DNA from: Hahella sp018986435
GTDB taxonomy: Bacteria; Pseudomonadota; Gammaproteobacteria; Pseudomonadales; Oleiphilaceae
NCBI RefSeq assembly: GCF_050749805.1
Contig: NZ_CP192738.1
Coordinates: 2,108,001 to 2,172,000, forward strand
Length of the DNA stretch: 64,000 nucleotides
Direction: 5' to 3'
Shown here one piece after another: positions 9,401 to 16,965 of this stretch; positions within the stretch are counted from its first letter, which is position 1, and the number at the start of each line of letters is the position of its first letter. The notes below the pieces were generated by a model. The model was not told the origin of the DNA. It did not search any database and worked only from the letters and a program-made list of their open reading frames with translations. Made by a program: the position numbers and the translations under genes.

Positions 9401-9863
9401 CGGAGCCGCCTTGCGTCGCTTCTACGACAAACTCAGTGCCTTCCACCATGGCGTTCACGTAGGGGGTGTCGACTTCAAAGCGGTTGACGATTCGGCTGAG
9501 AAAATGCGCGACGCCTTGCTTGAGCTGCACCCAGAAACTTTGTTTCTCGACGTTGTCGGGAAAGCGCATGATGGCGCTCTGGTTCAGGCGCATGTAGGTG
9601 TTGTTGCGCAGATAGATGGAGGCGCGACTGTTTTGCCCTGTGCGCAGGGTATCGCCGGGGCAGAGATATTGATCGGGCGTCAGCGAGGTCCAGGCTTGTT
9701 GGGGGAGTGACTTTTCCAGCGTTCCCTGTACGGCGATGACTTTGCCCATCCAGTCCGCGCAGGGAGGGGCGGCGACGGAGGTTCCTGACAGCGTCAGGCT
9801 AAGGGAAAACAATGCTCCGCATGAAACACGATACGGCAACTGGCCACGCAGCAATAGGCCCAC
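6474..9863 (-). CDS. FecR domain - TPR - beta-barrel outer-membrane protein
   Basis: The GTG start at 9861-9863 has AAGGAG eight bases upstream. The 1129-residue protein has four parts. There is a signal peptide (1 to about 32). A FecR-type domain (about 65-210) follows, with the usual beta-rich repeats (TLRTGQNSRASIYLRNNT; MVEGTEFVVE; VIEGKVLAF). An array of TPR-like helices (about 225-620) comes next. The C-terminal part of about 480 residues resembles a TonB-dependent-receptor-like barrel, with FGVDNLFDKNKE and a terminal aromatic strand ending in Phe. There is no plug domain or TonB box that I can see. FecR domains normally transmit surface signals across the periplasm. It sits between a CHASE2 cyclase gene and a lipoprotein gene on the same strand, so it is likely the surface input of a nucleotide-signalling system. 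The exact ligand is unknown. Confidence 0.85.
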   Translation of the reverse strand: MGLLLRGQLPYRVSCGALFSLSLTLSGTSVAAPPCADWMGKVIAVQGTLEKSLPQQAWTSLTPDQYLCPGDTLRTGQNSRASIYLRNNTYMRLNQSAIMRFPDNVEKQSFWVQLKQGVAHFLSRIVNRFEVDTPYVNAMVEGTEFVVEATQGGSVTVIEGKVLAFTDTARLRLTQGEQARSDTGAHLRSLKVNTQDTVAWAIYYPPGTVLKELAAMSDSAGAATLSQVQEMIDRNRPDAALQALRADSGNEPSLRLAQAAILLTSGQQQEAGNLLEPLQNDPRQGHLALAMQAVLAAVNSQSQQALQLAQDAIALRADSPSAQLALSYAWQANLNLPEAIAAAERATVAAPQSVITWTRLAELELTSGAYSDAKYAAGRATEIAPTHPQAQIAAGFIALFEHKLADADAHFQSAIKADPGVPDAWLGLGLSKLRGGDLESGRNDLEVAVSLSPNNAVLRSYLGRAYFEEKRSDDASEQWLLAKERDPQDPTPYFYDGVNKLFGNDPVGAIEELERSKQLNRNRAVYRSDGLLQSDSAARSAALARAYGEAGFDQAVLLEGWEALRQDPTSADGHRLLADRYLSQPNHQAARVSELMQAQLWQPITAYPLQPQLYETGLPIVEGLGPSRSGVNEYHPLFLQDGVYGLTNGFVGSDDTWGEDIVVSGLQGPVSASFGQYHYESDGFRNGLDQEQDIYNGLLQWQIHPSISIQLEARKAEKDDHLFKLQSIEPDAEPEDRSVDTKTYRFGLASRLDNHNSWLFSAIRQKFEEEQALAAADTFSDRKPRTYEVQYIHTASNFYAQIGAGRASIETKTNIQNPTGYINSDDDITHRNLYTYFGIQPTESVFLLIGAAYDNLRLEVARNTFFDFPFPLPDIDISDSATDEVKQWSPKIGVEFTPTEQLTFRLATFRSLKRDIAADRTIEPAQILGFNQLYDDPNGSDVKTYAAATDYKLGGRFGAGLEAMRRTVDIHPKLLQAEPERPHHEFENYKLYYFGVLSPSATVDIAYEYEDQDLEDKQFGTGSIYRVKTHSLPLGVTLYLPRHFSMRMESIYTDQKVKASFASGDQRDFDANLWTFNVRLDYKLPRRFGELQFGVDNLFDKNKEILNSELDYPGYYPKRFLYSRIQLSF

Positions 9864-10196
9864 GGCGAACTCCTTAACGGGTACCGCATTTATTATTGAT
9901 GTTCAGGCTGACAACTGCGTGAGGACAACACGCCGGATTTAAGAAACAGCTTCCGGCAAGCTCAATATCCGCCCAGATATATGACTATGTTTTTATATGG
10001 ATGCGGCTCCAATGTTTGGAAGTTATCCCTAAGGATTAAATCCGGATACAGAGGAGATCATCCGTCTTTTGGCTTATTCAACACTTATGAAAGTGTCGCA
10101 TAGTCATGTAATTATTCTGAGAGGATTGTAGCAGTAAATCCAGGCATTAGTGCCGGTAATTCAGTGGAAAAATTCCAATAAACTCATATAAATGGA
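9864..10196. other. Intergenic region between cyclase and FecR-barrel genes
   Basis: These 333 bases hold no convincing gene. They are A/T-rich and should carry a separate promoter for the FecR-barrel gene on the minus strand; I see no clear Crp half-site pair (TGTGA and TCACA) in it. Confidence 0.5.
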
Positions 10197-12230
10197 CTAG
10201 GCCTTGCTGAGTTGGGAAACAAATTCCGGTGGGCCTTTATATGTTGACTGTGAAGATATTGCATCACATTGGCGCAGATAAAATTTGCATACGGAATCGG
10301 CGCTATTTTCGTGCAGACGCGCAAAAATAACTCGCGCTTGCGCGATGTCTCCGAGGTCCAGGCAACGCAACGCTTGCCGAAACGCGAGTTCATTATCATG
10401 ACTCCAGTTGTCCTGCATCAGGCTGAACAGGGCGACGGGATGCAGTTTGCCCTGTAGTAGAAATCGTCCCAGGGCGCGAAGTGAATGGGTATCCGCGCAG
10501 GCTTCGCTGATCAGCGTGTCCGTTCCCAGTAATTTATTGGCGTTTTCAATGCGCGACGTTGTGTTGACGATGTCCCCCATCGCCCGGTATTCGAAGTGGT
10601 CGGAAGCGCCGAAATGACCCAATACCACTTCGCCCGCATGCAGGCCGATGCGGGTGGGGAGCGGCGAGTCCGGATACTGTTGATTGAACAGGTCGATGGA
10701 TGCGCGCAACGCCTTTAATGCGGGCTCGATTGTCGTCCATGTCTTATCGGTAGGGATATGCGGCCAAAGCGCGATCACCCCATCGCCCGCCACATCGGAA
10801 ATGATGCCGCCATGCTGGCGAATTGGCGTGAGCACCGCCTGGTAGTAGCTATCCATGATTTGGCTCAGTCGCTCCGGGGACACGTTTTCAGACAGCGCTG
10901 TATAGCCGGCGGCGTCGGTTGCGAGGCACACGCCGAATAGTTTTTGCTGTTGCGGTAGTCCGGGCTGGCTGGCCAGACGCTTAATTTCATGCGCCGGAAT
11001 ATAGCGGCCAAAAGCCAGCTCCAGACGACGCTTCTGCTGGTCGATAATCTGCACGCGCCGCCATACCCCATGCAGCGCCGCAGCAGGAGTCAGCGCCAGG
11101 ATAGGCGTCATCCACGGAAGCCAGACATAACTCTGTACAAACAACGCGTAGGCCAATGTCATGTAGCCTGCGGCAAGCAAACACAGCAACAGCAATCCAC
11201 GTCCGGGAGAGGCGATATTGCTTAATGCGAACGCCAGCGCGGCGTAAAACAGCGTTGCGATGAACCAGACTCCCAGGTGATAACGCACCGCGCTGTTTTC
11301 CTGCAGATTGGCGTAAGCGGTGGCGGCCAGCTCTACGCCGCTGATGTCCAGGCCGGTGTCTGGCGTGAAGGGGGTATAAAAGCCGTCGCGCTGGTCGGGC
11401 TGATACTCCGCTGCATAGCCGATGAAGACCGTGGCGTCCCGTAAGAGGTCGGCGTAATCATCGGGGCGGGCGAGGAGATGCTCCATAAAAATGGTGGGTA
11501 TGGATCGGGGCGGGCCATAAAAATTATACAGCTGCGATGGTCGTAGCTCCTGTAGGCGGGCGATGGAGTCCTCGCGATCTGGGGCGCGTTGCAACAGCGC
11601 CGCCGCCGGCATCGCCCAGCGTGGCGGGTTGGCGGGCTGAAGTAACCAGAAGCGGCTGATCTTGGAAGATACTTTCGGCAGTGCGAAAGGCGCTGTCGTC
11701 GCTGCTGCGCTTGCAAACAGGGGGAGCGGCTCGCTAATGCTGTCCGCAACAATGCGGCGACCATCCACGTTGGTGATGCGGCGCATGCTGAAAGCGAACA
11801 GCGCCACCTTGCCGCTACGGGTCATAGCGTCGGCGAAGCGTGCGTCCGCCGCGGGGTCACGGGCTTCTCTGAAATAGATATCGAACGCAATCAAACCGAC
11901 CTGTTGTGCGTCCAATGTGTCCACCAGCTCCCCGTAAACCGACCGGGGCCATTCAGTGAGGCGGGCCGGGACCTGCAGGTAGGCAGCGGTGTTTTCCGTG
12001 ATCGCTATCACCGCTACTTTGGGAGGAGGAGCGCGCTCGCCACGCAGGTGAAACAACGTATCCAGTCCGAAACCTTCCTCCATGCTCTGACCAACCGGCG
12101 TCATCAGGCCAAGCGCTAAAAGCAGGCTCAGCAGCAAGGGCGGCAGCCACATTTTCAAGTGCTGTCGAAGAGGCGGACGGTATCGTGTCTGTTCAGACAT
12201 CTGATTAATTTTTACGGAAAAATCACTCAC
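10197..12230 (-). CDS. CHASE2-domain class III nucleotide cyclase
   Basis: The 677-residue frame (GTG at 12230; an ATG ten codons later is equally possible, neither has a good Shine-Dalgarno) shows a membrane helix at about 28-45 and an extracytoplasmic CHASE2 domain at about 50-310 (VGLIAFDIYF; DATVFIGYA). Three membrane helices follow (about 322-385), then a class III cyclase domain (about 430-610). Both metal-binding aspartates are present (D439 in ATDAAGYT, D483 in AGDGVIALW), as are the transition-state Asn and Arg (N556, R560 in VNTTSR). The two residues that normally select the base are changed: the Lys position is D479 and the Thr/Asp position is R549. Probable product is cAMP, given the adjacent Crp-type gene, but specificity is uncertain. 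Confidence 0.88.
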   Translation of the reverse strand: MSDFSVKINQMSEQTRYRPPLRQHLKMWLPPLLLSLLLALGLMTPVGQSMEEGFGLDTLFHLRGERAPPPKVAVIAITENTAAYLQVPARLTEWPRSVYGELVDTLDAQQVGLIAFDIYFREARDPAADARFADAMTRSGKVALFAFSMRRITNVDGRRIVADSISEPLPLFASAAATTAPFALPKVSSKISRFWLLQPANPPRWAMPAAALLQRAPDREDSIARLQELRPSQLYNFYGPPRSIPTIFMEHLLARPDDYADLLRDATVFIGYAAEYQPDQRDGFYTPFTPDTGLDISGVELAATAYANLQENSAVRYHLGVWFIATLFYAALAFALSNIASPGRGLLLLCLLAAGYMTLAYALFVQSYVWLPWMTPILALTPAAALHGVWRRVQIIDQQKRRLELAFGRYIPAHEIKRLASQPGLPQQQKLFGVCLATDAAGYTALSENVSPERLSQIMDSYYQAVLTPIRQHGGIISDVAGDGVIALWPHIPTDKTWTTIEPALKALRASIDLFNQQYPDSPLPTRIGLHAGEVVLGHFGASDHFEYRAMGDIVNTTSRIENANKLLGTDTLISEACADTHSLRALGRFLLQGKLHPVALFSLMQDNWSHDNELAFRQALRCLDLGDIAQARVIFARLHENSADSVCKFYLRQCDAISSQSTYKGPPEFVSQLSKA

Positions 12231-12300
12231 TAGCGCGTAACATATAAAACATAGCCGGGGACGGCGTAATAAGAAAAAATGATGTCGGAGCTAATACAGT

Positions 12301-12951
12301 ATGAGTCTTTTATCGCAGATTCCACTTTTCTCCGGGTTCGACGCTGAACAACTCCAGCAATTGGAAAAGCATGCTGTTTTTCGGTGTTTCCAGAAAAACA
12401 GTATTGTCATTACGGAAGGCGACCGCAGCGACTCCCTTTATATCATTGTCTCAGGACGGGTTAGAGTGTTCTGTAGCGATGAAAACGGCAAGGAGGTCAT
12501 TCTGAACGACCTCAAAGCCGGCGAATATTTCGGCGAATTGGCCCTGTTCGATGACAAAGAGCGCTCGGCTTCGGTGATGGCTACCGAACCTTGCCGCTTT
12601 CTGATGTTGAACAAATCCAGCCTGTTGGAAGCGTTCAGGCAGACGCCCGATCTTGCCTACAACCTGATTATTCACCTCACCCAACGCGTGCGCGCACTGA
12701 CCAATAATGTGAAAAACCTGGCGCTGATGGATGTCTACGGCAGGGTCGCCAGCACTCTGCTACAGCTGTCGGAGCGCAAAGGCGACCGCCTGATTACGGA
12801 GATTCCGCTGACGCAGCAGGAGATCGCCAACCGGGTCGGCGCCAGTCGGGAGATGGTCTCGCGCATCATGAAAGATCTTGAGATAGGCGGATATATCAAG
12901 GTGGAGAAAAAGAAAATCGTCATTAACGACGCGCTGCCGGCTCACTACTGA
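12301..12951 (+). CDS. Crp/Fnr family transcriptional regulator
   Basis: The 216-residue protein has the cyclic-nucleotide-binding fold (about 8-120) with the phosphate-binding cassette EYFGELALFDDKERSAS. Glu79 and Arg88-Ser89 match the residues that hold cAMP ribose and phosphate in E. coli Crp. A long dimer helix follows, then a Crp-type winged helix-turn-helix (QQEIANRVGASREMVSRIM). No N-terminal cysteine cluster is present, so it is not an Fnr iron-sulfur sensor. GGAGC lies about 9 bases before the ATG. It is divergent from the CHASE2 cyclase gene with about 70 bases between the starts, so the shared promoter region is a natural autoregulatory target. Function as the receiver of the neighbouring cyclase is inference. 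Confidence 0.9.
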   Translation: MSLLSQIPLFSGFDAEQLQQLEKHAVFRCFQKNSIVITEGDRSDSLYIIVSGRVRVFCSDENGKEVILNDLKAGEYFGELALFDDKERSASVMATEPCRFLMLNKSSLLEAFRQTPDLAYNLIIHLTQRVRALTNNVKNLALMDVYGRVASTLLQLSERKGDRLITEIPLTQQEIANRVGASREMVSRIMKDLEIGGYIKVEKKKIVINDALPAHY

Positions 12952-12976
12952 GCCGGCGCGCGCAGTTCCTCGTCCT

Positions 12977-13288
12977 TCAAGGCGTTATTAGCGGCGTGGC
13001 GGTCCTTTTGTTTTGCGCCCATAGCTCCAGAATGGCTTCGTCACTGATCAGCGGCGGGTAGCGTAGGTAATCGGTGGTTAAAGCGACCGGGCGCAGTCCG
13101 GGCTGTACGCCTGGGAGGGCTCCGGGGGCTTTGTCTTGGTCGATTGCATTCTCCAGTGCGTAAGCGTTGGTCTGGATTACAGGAGGATGTTTATCGTCAC
13201 TGATGGACATCCTTTCAAAGGCGATGCTTGCGGCGACGGCGCAAAAGAGGGCGACGGCGACCAGTGGCGCATCTATATAGACTTTCAT
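12977..13288 (-). CDS. Small single-pass membrane or exported protein, unknown
   Basis: The 103-residue product begins MKVYIDAPLVAVALFCAVAAS, one hydrophobic helix that can act as an uncleaved anchor, followed by a polar, Pro-rich tail (VQPGLRPVALTTDYLRYPPLISDEAILELWAQNKR). I recognise no family. It is convergent with the Crp-type gene, with 25 bases between the stop codons. Its codon use resembles the flanking core genes, which supports it being real. The Shine-Dalgarno is weak. Confidence 0.6.
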   Translation of the reverse strand: MKVYIDAPLVAVALFCAVAASIAFERMSISDDKHPPVIQTNAYALENAIDQDKAPGALPGVQPGLRPVALTTDYLRYPPLISDEAILELWAQNKRTATPLITP

Positions 13289-13363
13289 AGGACGGCTCTT
13301 TTTGTAGTTGCTACTACTCTCGGAAGTTGAAACTCTGGATCAGCGTTGAAATTGCAATAGTTA

Positions 13364-13603
13364 TTAGAGCAGCGGATGCAACAATCCTCTGTAACACAAT
13401 GCACTTTCAATGTGTGGAAAATTCACTAACCGACCGTCCTCGCGAAGCATCTCCACCGTAATCCCGGCGCAGGCGCTTTGGTTGAACTCACCCGCTTCCC
13501 GGATACTGCCGGCTAGTCGCAAGGGGCCTGTCCAGGAGCCGCGAACGCGGCGGTTGGCCCTCTGTATTAAATATAGTCCAAATTTGAGATGGTGAGGCTG
13601 TCG
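13364..13603 (-). pseudogene. Possible gene remnant without start
   Basis: Minus-strand frame of 79 codons bounded by TAA at both ends, with no credible start codon or Shine-Dalgarno. The translation contains RANRRVRGSWTGPLRLAGSI, then REAGEFNQSACAGITVEMLR and EDGRLVNFPH, which looks like protein rather than a random frame. I do not recognise the family. It lies at the left border of the A/T-rich patch, so it may be the stump of a gene cut by insertion or deletion. Confidence 0.35.
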
Positions 13604-13799
13604 TTACAAAATATCCGATGGGTTTCCTTGTGATGACTATCTGAAAGTTGGACTAACCTTTGATGGAAGGCGTAGTCATCGACTAAAACTCAAAGGGACA
13701 TTGATAAAAGAGATAAATGGGAATGGACTGGAGTTGAATCGCGGGGCTGCTAAAATCCAGGTTGTCGCGCTACGAGCATTGAGCGAACAACATCGCTAG
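13596..13799 (+). pseudogene. Possible gene remnant upstream of the methyltransferase
   Basis: Plus-strand frame of 67 codons from just after a TGA (13593-13595) to a TAG at 13797-13799, ending 17 bases before the next ATG. The translation has SDGFPCDDYLKVGLTFDG, then RRSHRLKLKGTLIKEINGNG and ALRALSEQHR; composition is plausible for a protein. There is no ATG with a ribosome-binding site at its head, so it is either a fragment or starts at an unusual codon. Function unknown. Confidence 0.3.
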
Positions 13800-13816
13800 A
13801 ATCCATAGGAGACGCT

Positions 13817-14644
13817 ATGAAGAATGTGGATGCCAAAGTAGTAGAGGATTTCGGAAATGAGTGGGACGCATACCCTCAGGATGAGGTAGCTCAATGCTCT
13901 CTGGAAAAAGCTTTTAATCAGTACTTCGATATATTTCCCTTTGACTTGCTGGATGGTAATGCTGCCGGTTTTGATATGGGATGCGGAAGTGGCAGGTGGG
14001 CCAGTTTTGTCGCTCCGCGCGTAGGTAGGTTGACTTGTATTGATCCTAGTGAGAAGGCGTTGGAAGTCGCTAGGAAAAAGCTATCTAAATGTAGCAATAT
14101 CAACTATGAGTGTGCGCCTGTGGATGGGGTTTCTGTTGAGCGCGGGAGCCAGGATTTCGGATATTGTCTGGGAGTGTTGCACCACATTCCTGATACAGAA
14201 GGTGGAATAAGGTCCTGCTCTGAGCTACTTAAAAGCGGAGCTCCGTTTTTGTTGTATCTTTATTACGACTTTGAAAATAGAGGGATGGCGTTTAAGTCGT
14301 TATGGCGTATCTCCGATATGATCAGAAGGTTTGTGTCCAGTCTCCCGTTCGCCGCAAAAAAGCCGCTTTCTACCGGTATCGCGGCGTTTGTTTATTTTCC
14401 CTTCGCAAGAGCTGCTTTGTGTCTCGAAAAGCTGGGTTTTGAGGTTGATGGAATTCCTTTGTCCGATTACCGCGGAAAAGAGTTTTACTATATGAAGACA
14501 GATGCTTTGGATCGGTTTGGGACCCGGCTTGAAAAGAGGTTCAGCCGGGAGAAAATTACAGAGATGTTGGAGAGGAACGGGTTCAGCAATGTTAGGTTTT
14601 CTTCCAATATGCCTTATTGGGTATGTTTGGCATTTAAAAAGTAA
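13817..14644 (+). CDS. Class I SAM-dependent methyltransferase
   Basis: The 275-residue protein has AGGAGA just before the ATG. The Rossmann motifs are in order: motif I GFDMGCGSGRWASFVA near 55-70, acidic motif II TCIDPSEKALEVARKKL, and motif IV/post-I LGVLHHIPDTEGGIRSC. This is the Methyltransf_11 type, often acting on small molecules, lipids or sugars. The C-terminal third (about 165-275) is a specificity region with a YYMKTDALDRFGTRLEKRFS segment. Codon use is richer in A and T than in neighbouring core genes, and its surroundings hold gene remnants and tRNA repeats, so horizontal acquisition is likely. No partner gene points to the substrate. Confidence 0.85.
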   Translation: MKNVDAKVVEDFGNEWDAYPQDEVAQCSLEKAFNQYFDIFPFDLLDGNAAGFDMGCGSGRWASFVAPRVGRLTCIDPSEKALEVARKKLSKCSNINYECAPVDGVSVERGSQDFGYCLGVLHHIPDTEGGIRSCSELLKSGAPFLLYLYYDFENRGMAFKSLWRISDMIRRFVSSLPFAAKKPLSTGIAAFVYFPFARAALCLEKLGFEVDGIPLSDYRGKEFYYMKTDALDRFGTRLEKRFSREKITEMLERNGFSNVRFSSNMPYWVCLAFKK

Positions 14645-14706
14645 CTAACACTATTCGCTTGGGCGTCAGGTAATAAAAGGCTGCCTGCCTAACCGATTGT
14701 TTTTAA

Positions 14707-15012
14707 TTATGTTGAAAGGGGGAGCAGAGTCGCCAGAGCCTCAAAGTAGTGCTTCTGGGCGACTTGAGCTACCTGCAGGCCGTCCTGCATTGGGCGGTTC
14801 TGCTTATGGTAGCGCGCGTTAGGTGGTGGTTTGACATTGTTCGCTTTCCTAATTAAGCAAGCATCTATTTCAGCTGGAATGAGGCGCGAAATTTGTGATC
14901 CGCTTGCCGGTGTGCTGGGATTAAAGAGAGTATGTTGCTTGTATAGGGATGACAAGTTGAGTTGGGCCTGTTCAATCAGGCGTGAGACTAAGGAGGCGAA
15001 GATTCCCATCAT
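14707..15012 (-). CDS. Hypothetical protein, doubtful
   Basis: Open frame of 101 residues starting MMGIFASLVSRLIEQAQLNL; a further 52 codons upstream are open but overlap the opposite-strand gene at 15073 and look like its shadow. The product is basic and helical (LIRKANNVKPPPNARYHKQN) and I recognise no family. No Shine-Dalgarno is visible before the ATG. It could be a fragment of a mobile-element gene or simply an unused frame. It fills the otherwise empty 428-base gap between the methyltransferase and the next gene. Confidence 0.3.
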   Translation of the reverse strand: MMGIFASLVSRLIEQAQLNLSSLYKQHTLFNPSTPASGSQISRLIPAEIDACLIRKANNVKPPPNARYHKQNRPMQDGLQVAQVAQKHYFEALATLLPLST

Positions 15013-15072
15013 CAGCGACGATGCCGGAACTTCGACTTGCCTTGGATAACTGCTTTGAGACGTACAGAAATC

Positions 15073-15738
15073 ATGAACGCACCGCAATTCGACTGTGTCG
15101 AGCAGATTGGGGCCGCTTTGGCGGCGCATTGGTATAACGCCCTCGCAATTGAAATCAGTCCGGGACAACAGGTATCTCGCTTGCTGGCCACAGGCGACGA
15201 TGTGGAGATGTGTCTGGGAGGGTTTGAGTGGATTTGCGATGGCGAGGAGAGGGCCGCTCTAATCGGCCTGCCAGATAAAGATCCCCATGGCGCCGCGATA
15301 GCTCTTCCGGAGAGCGTTAACGACGGCCATCGCTGCCTTTTCATTCTCAATCTGGCGGCGTTAATCGCCAACAAAATCGGCGCTTCTGACGACTTCACCG
15401 CCCTACAGGATTCCCAAATCACCGACGACCTGATCTCGATGCTGAAAACCGCGATTGAATACGAAATGCTGCATTCCCTGGGCGACGTCAAGCGCCAACT
15501 GGAGCAGGGCGGAGTGAAGTTCGCTGCTGACGCCGTGGTTGGCGTATACCGCCACGATGAACTCACCCCCACCATTCTTGAAGATTACGCCAATGGCCCG
15601 GAACAACTGGAATTCTGCTCCCACAAAATCACCCCGGAACAGGTGCTGGAAATAGTGGCCGACGCCTTCTACCGGTCTGAAGAGAGAAAGACATGGCTGA
15701 AACAAGGCGGACTGTTTGTGGTGGAGTGTGAGCTGTGA
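15073..15738 (+). CDS. Hypothetical cytoplasmic protein
   Basis: The start at ATG 15073 gives MNAPQFDCVEQIGAALAAHW and 221 residues; a farther ATG at 15037 is possible, but neither has a strong Shine-Dalgarno. The protein is acidic, with no signal peptide or membrane helix. Its GC-rich codon use resembles core genes, unlike its neighbours. The segments GVYRHDELTPTILEDYA and ITPEQVLEIVADAFYR suggest a compact alpha/beta domain, but no family is recognised. It stands alone between A/T-rich genes. Confidence 0.6.
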   Translation: MNAPQFDCVEQIGAALAAHWYNALAIEISPGQQVSRLLATGDDVEMCLGGFEWICDGEERAALIGLPDKDPHGAAIALPESVNDGHRCLFILNLAALIANKIGASDDFTALQDSQITDDLISMLKTAIEYEMLHSLGDVKRQLEQGGVKFAADAVVGVYRHDELTPTILEDYANGPEQLEFCSHKITPEQVLEIVADAFYRSEERKTWLKQGGLFVVECEL

Positions 15739-15797
15739 CTGATTGAGTCAAGCGGCCAGAGCTAATCTCAGCTGCAGTGCGAGATCCGCTCTTATGC

Positions 15798-16271
15798 TTA
15801 CCTACGGATACTTGCTCTGTGAGTTAGCTTCTTCTTATAAAGATCAAAAATAAATGCGATGCTGTGGGTTTCATAGCCCATCAGCGGACCTGTCTTCATG
15901 AGCCACTCTTGCAGTTTTGGAAGCGCTTCTTCCTTTAACAGAGAGCTCGAAATGGATAAATATTCCTTTGGCAGTGCCGTCAAAGTGATTGTCCACTTCG
16001 GCTCATATAAACCTTGCTCGATAAACTTATTGGGCGATGAATGGCGAGTACGAAGGCGAGAATACGTGGCTTTCAGGATGGTGACCGGCTCCTGCATACG
16101 GAGCTTGTAGCGATAGGAGCTTAGTGAGTACTCGTCTCCGAACCTAAAAATCGCCGATAACTCGCTATATTGAGGTACATCGATAAGAGCCTCCGATAAT
16201 GCTTTGCTGTTTAACGGAAAGGCATGATCTTTGGGTATTTTATATCTCAATTGGGTGGGGATCTGATTCAC
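15798..16271 (-). CDS. Hypothetical protein in the A/T-rich patch
   Basis: The 157-residue protein starts MNQIPTQLRYKIPKDHAFPL and is basic, with no signal peptide or membrane segment. It includes LRMQEPVTILKATYSRLRTR and WTITLTALPKEYLSIS, a pattern of alternating strands. No family is recognised. Upstream of its start lies the tRNA-like repeat block. Codon use is poorer in GC than the core genes, pointing to acquisition with the island. GGTGGGGAT lies close to the start but in part overlaps it. Confidence 0.5.
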   Translation of the reverse strand: MNQIPTQLRYKIPKDHAFPLNSKALSEALIDVPQYSELSAIFRFGDEYSLSSYRYKLRMQEPVTILKATYSRLRTRHSSPNKFIEQGLYEPKWTITLTALPKEYLSISSSLLKEEALPKLQEWLMKTGPLMGYETHSIAFIFDLYKKKLTHRASIRR

Positions 16272-16348
16272 TGCTAATGAAATCTGGCGGGTAAACGACT
16301 TGAGATAATAAGGTGAAATAGATCGCTTGTGTACAAGATGCGGCAGCC

Positions 16349-16557
16349 AAGGCCTTTTTCAGGCAATAAAAAAGCCCGATATAAACTCGAGCTTTAGGGG
16401 TACTGATTGCGGGGGCGGGATTTGATCGCGGCGGGCCTCCGCATACGACCGCCAAGGCCGTTTTCAGGCAACAAAAAAGCCAGCTAAAAAGCTGGCTTTA
16501 AGAATGCTGGTTGCGGGCGCAGGATTTGATCGCGGCGGGCCTCCGCATACGACCGCT
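16349..16557 (-). repeat. Two tandem copies of a terminator plus disrupted tRNA-fMet 3' end
   Basis: Two units of about 105 bases (16349-16453 and 16454-16557) lie head to tail directly beside the intact initiator tRNA gene, whose own downstream flank begins with the same sequence at 16558. Each unit, read on the minus strand, contains GGTCGTA, an 18-base GC-rich insert beginning TGCGGAGGCCC, the tRNA 3' portion TCAAATCCTGCCC through CCGCAACCA (varied in the first unit), and a terminator hairpin. Thus the T-arm of the tRNA is interrupted and the 5' three quarters of the tRNA are absent. They look like degenerate duplications of the tRNA end together with its terminator. Confidence 0.8.
16473..16500 (-). 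terminator. Terminator of second repeat unit
   Basis: On the minus strand the stem AAAGCCAGC/GCTGGCTTTTTT with a short T-rich loop and T-run is a strong intrinsic terminator. A weaker relative sits in the first unit near 16369-16395. Confidence 0.8.
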
Positions 16558-16577
16558 AAGGTCGTCTTTCAGGCAAT

Positions 16578-16605
16578 AAAAAAGCCAGCTAAAAAAGCTG
16601 GCTTT
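16578..16605 (-). terminator. Terminator of tRNA-fMet gene 1
   Basis: AAAGCCAGC/GCTGGCTTTTTT hairpin with T-run on the minus strand, 9 bases past the encoded CCA end of the tRNA at 16614. Confidence 0.85.
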
Positions 16606-16613
16606 AAGAATAC

Positions 16614-16690
<77 letters not shown>

Positions 16691-16703
16691 ACAACGAGGG
16701 CGT

Positions 16704-16732
16704 ATACTAAAGATCCGAGTGGCGTACGTCAA
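16704..16732 (-). promoter_or_regulatory. Sigma70 promoter of tRNA-fMet copy 1
   Basis: On the minus strand TTGACG, a 17-base spacer and TAGTAT lie just upstream of the tRNA. The same two boxes with the same spacing precede copy 2. Confidence 0.85.
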
Positions 16733-16965
16733 TGGCAATTGCTAAAAAACTTTCGGAAAAATCGATATTTATCGGTGCGCTATGAGTAAAGCCCCAGTGG
16801 GCAAGGCTTTTCCGACGCAAATGGCGGAAGGGCAATCTTCTATCGGCTTTAAATTTCAGGGCCCAGCAGGGGATTCGGCGCCTTCCACCTTTCGAGCTAA
16901 CCGTCTACTCCAGTTTGAAATATATACAGGGCTAGAGGCGACTCCTTTACAGCGACTATTTCTAT

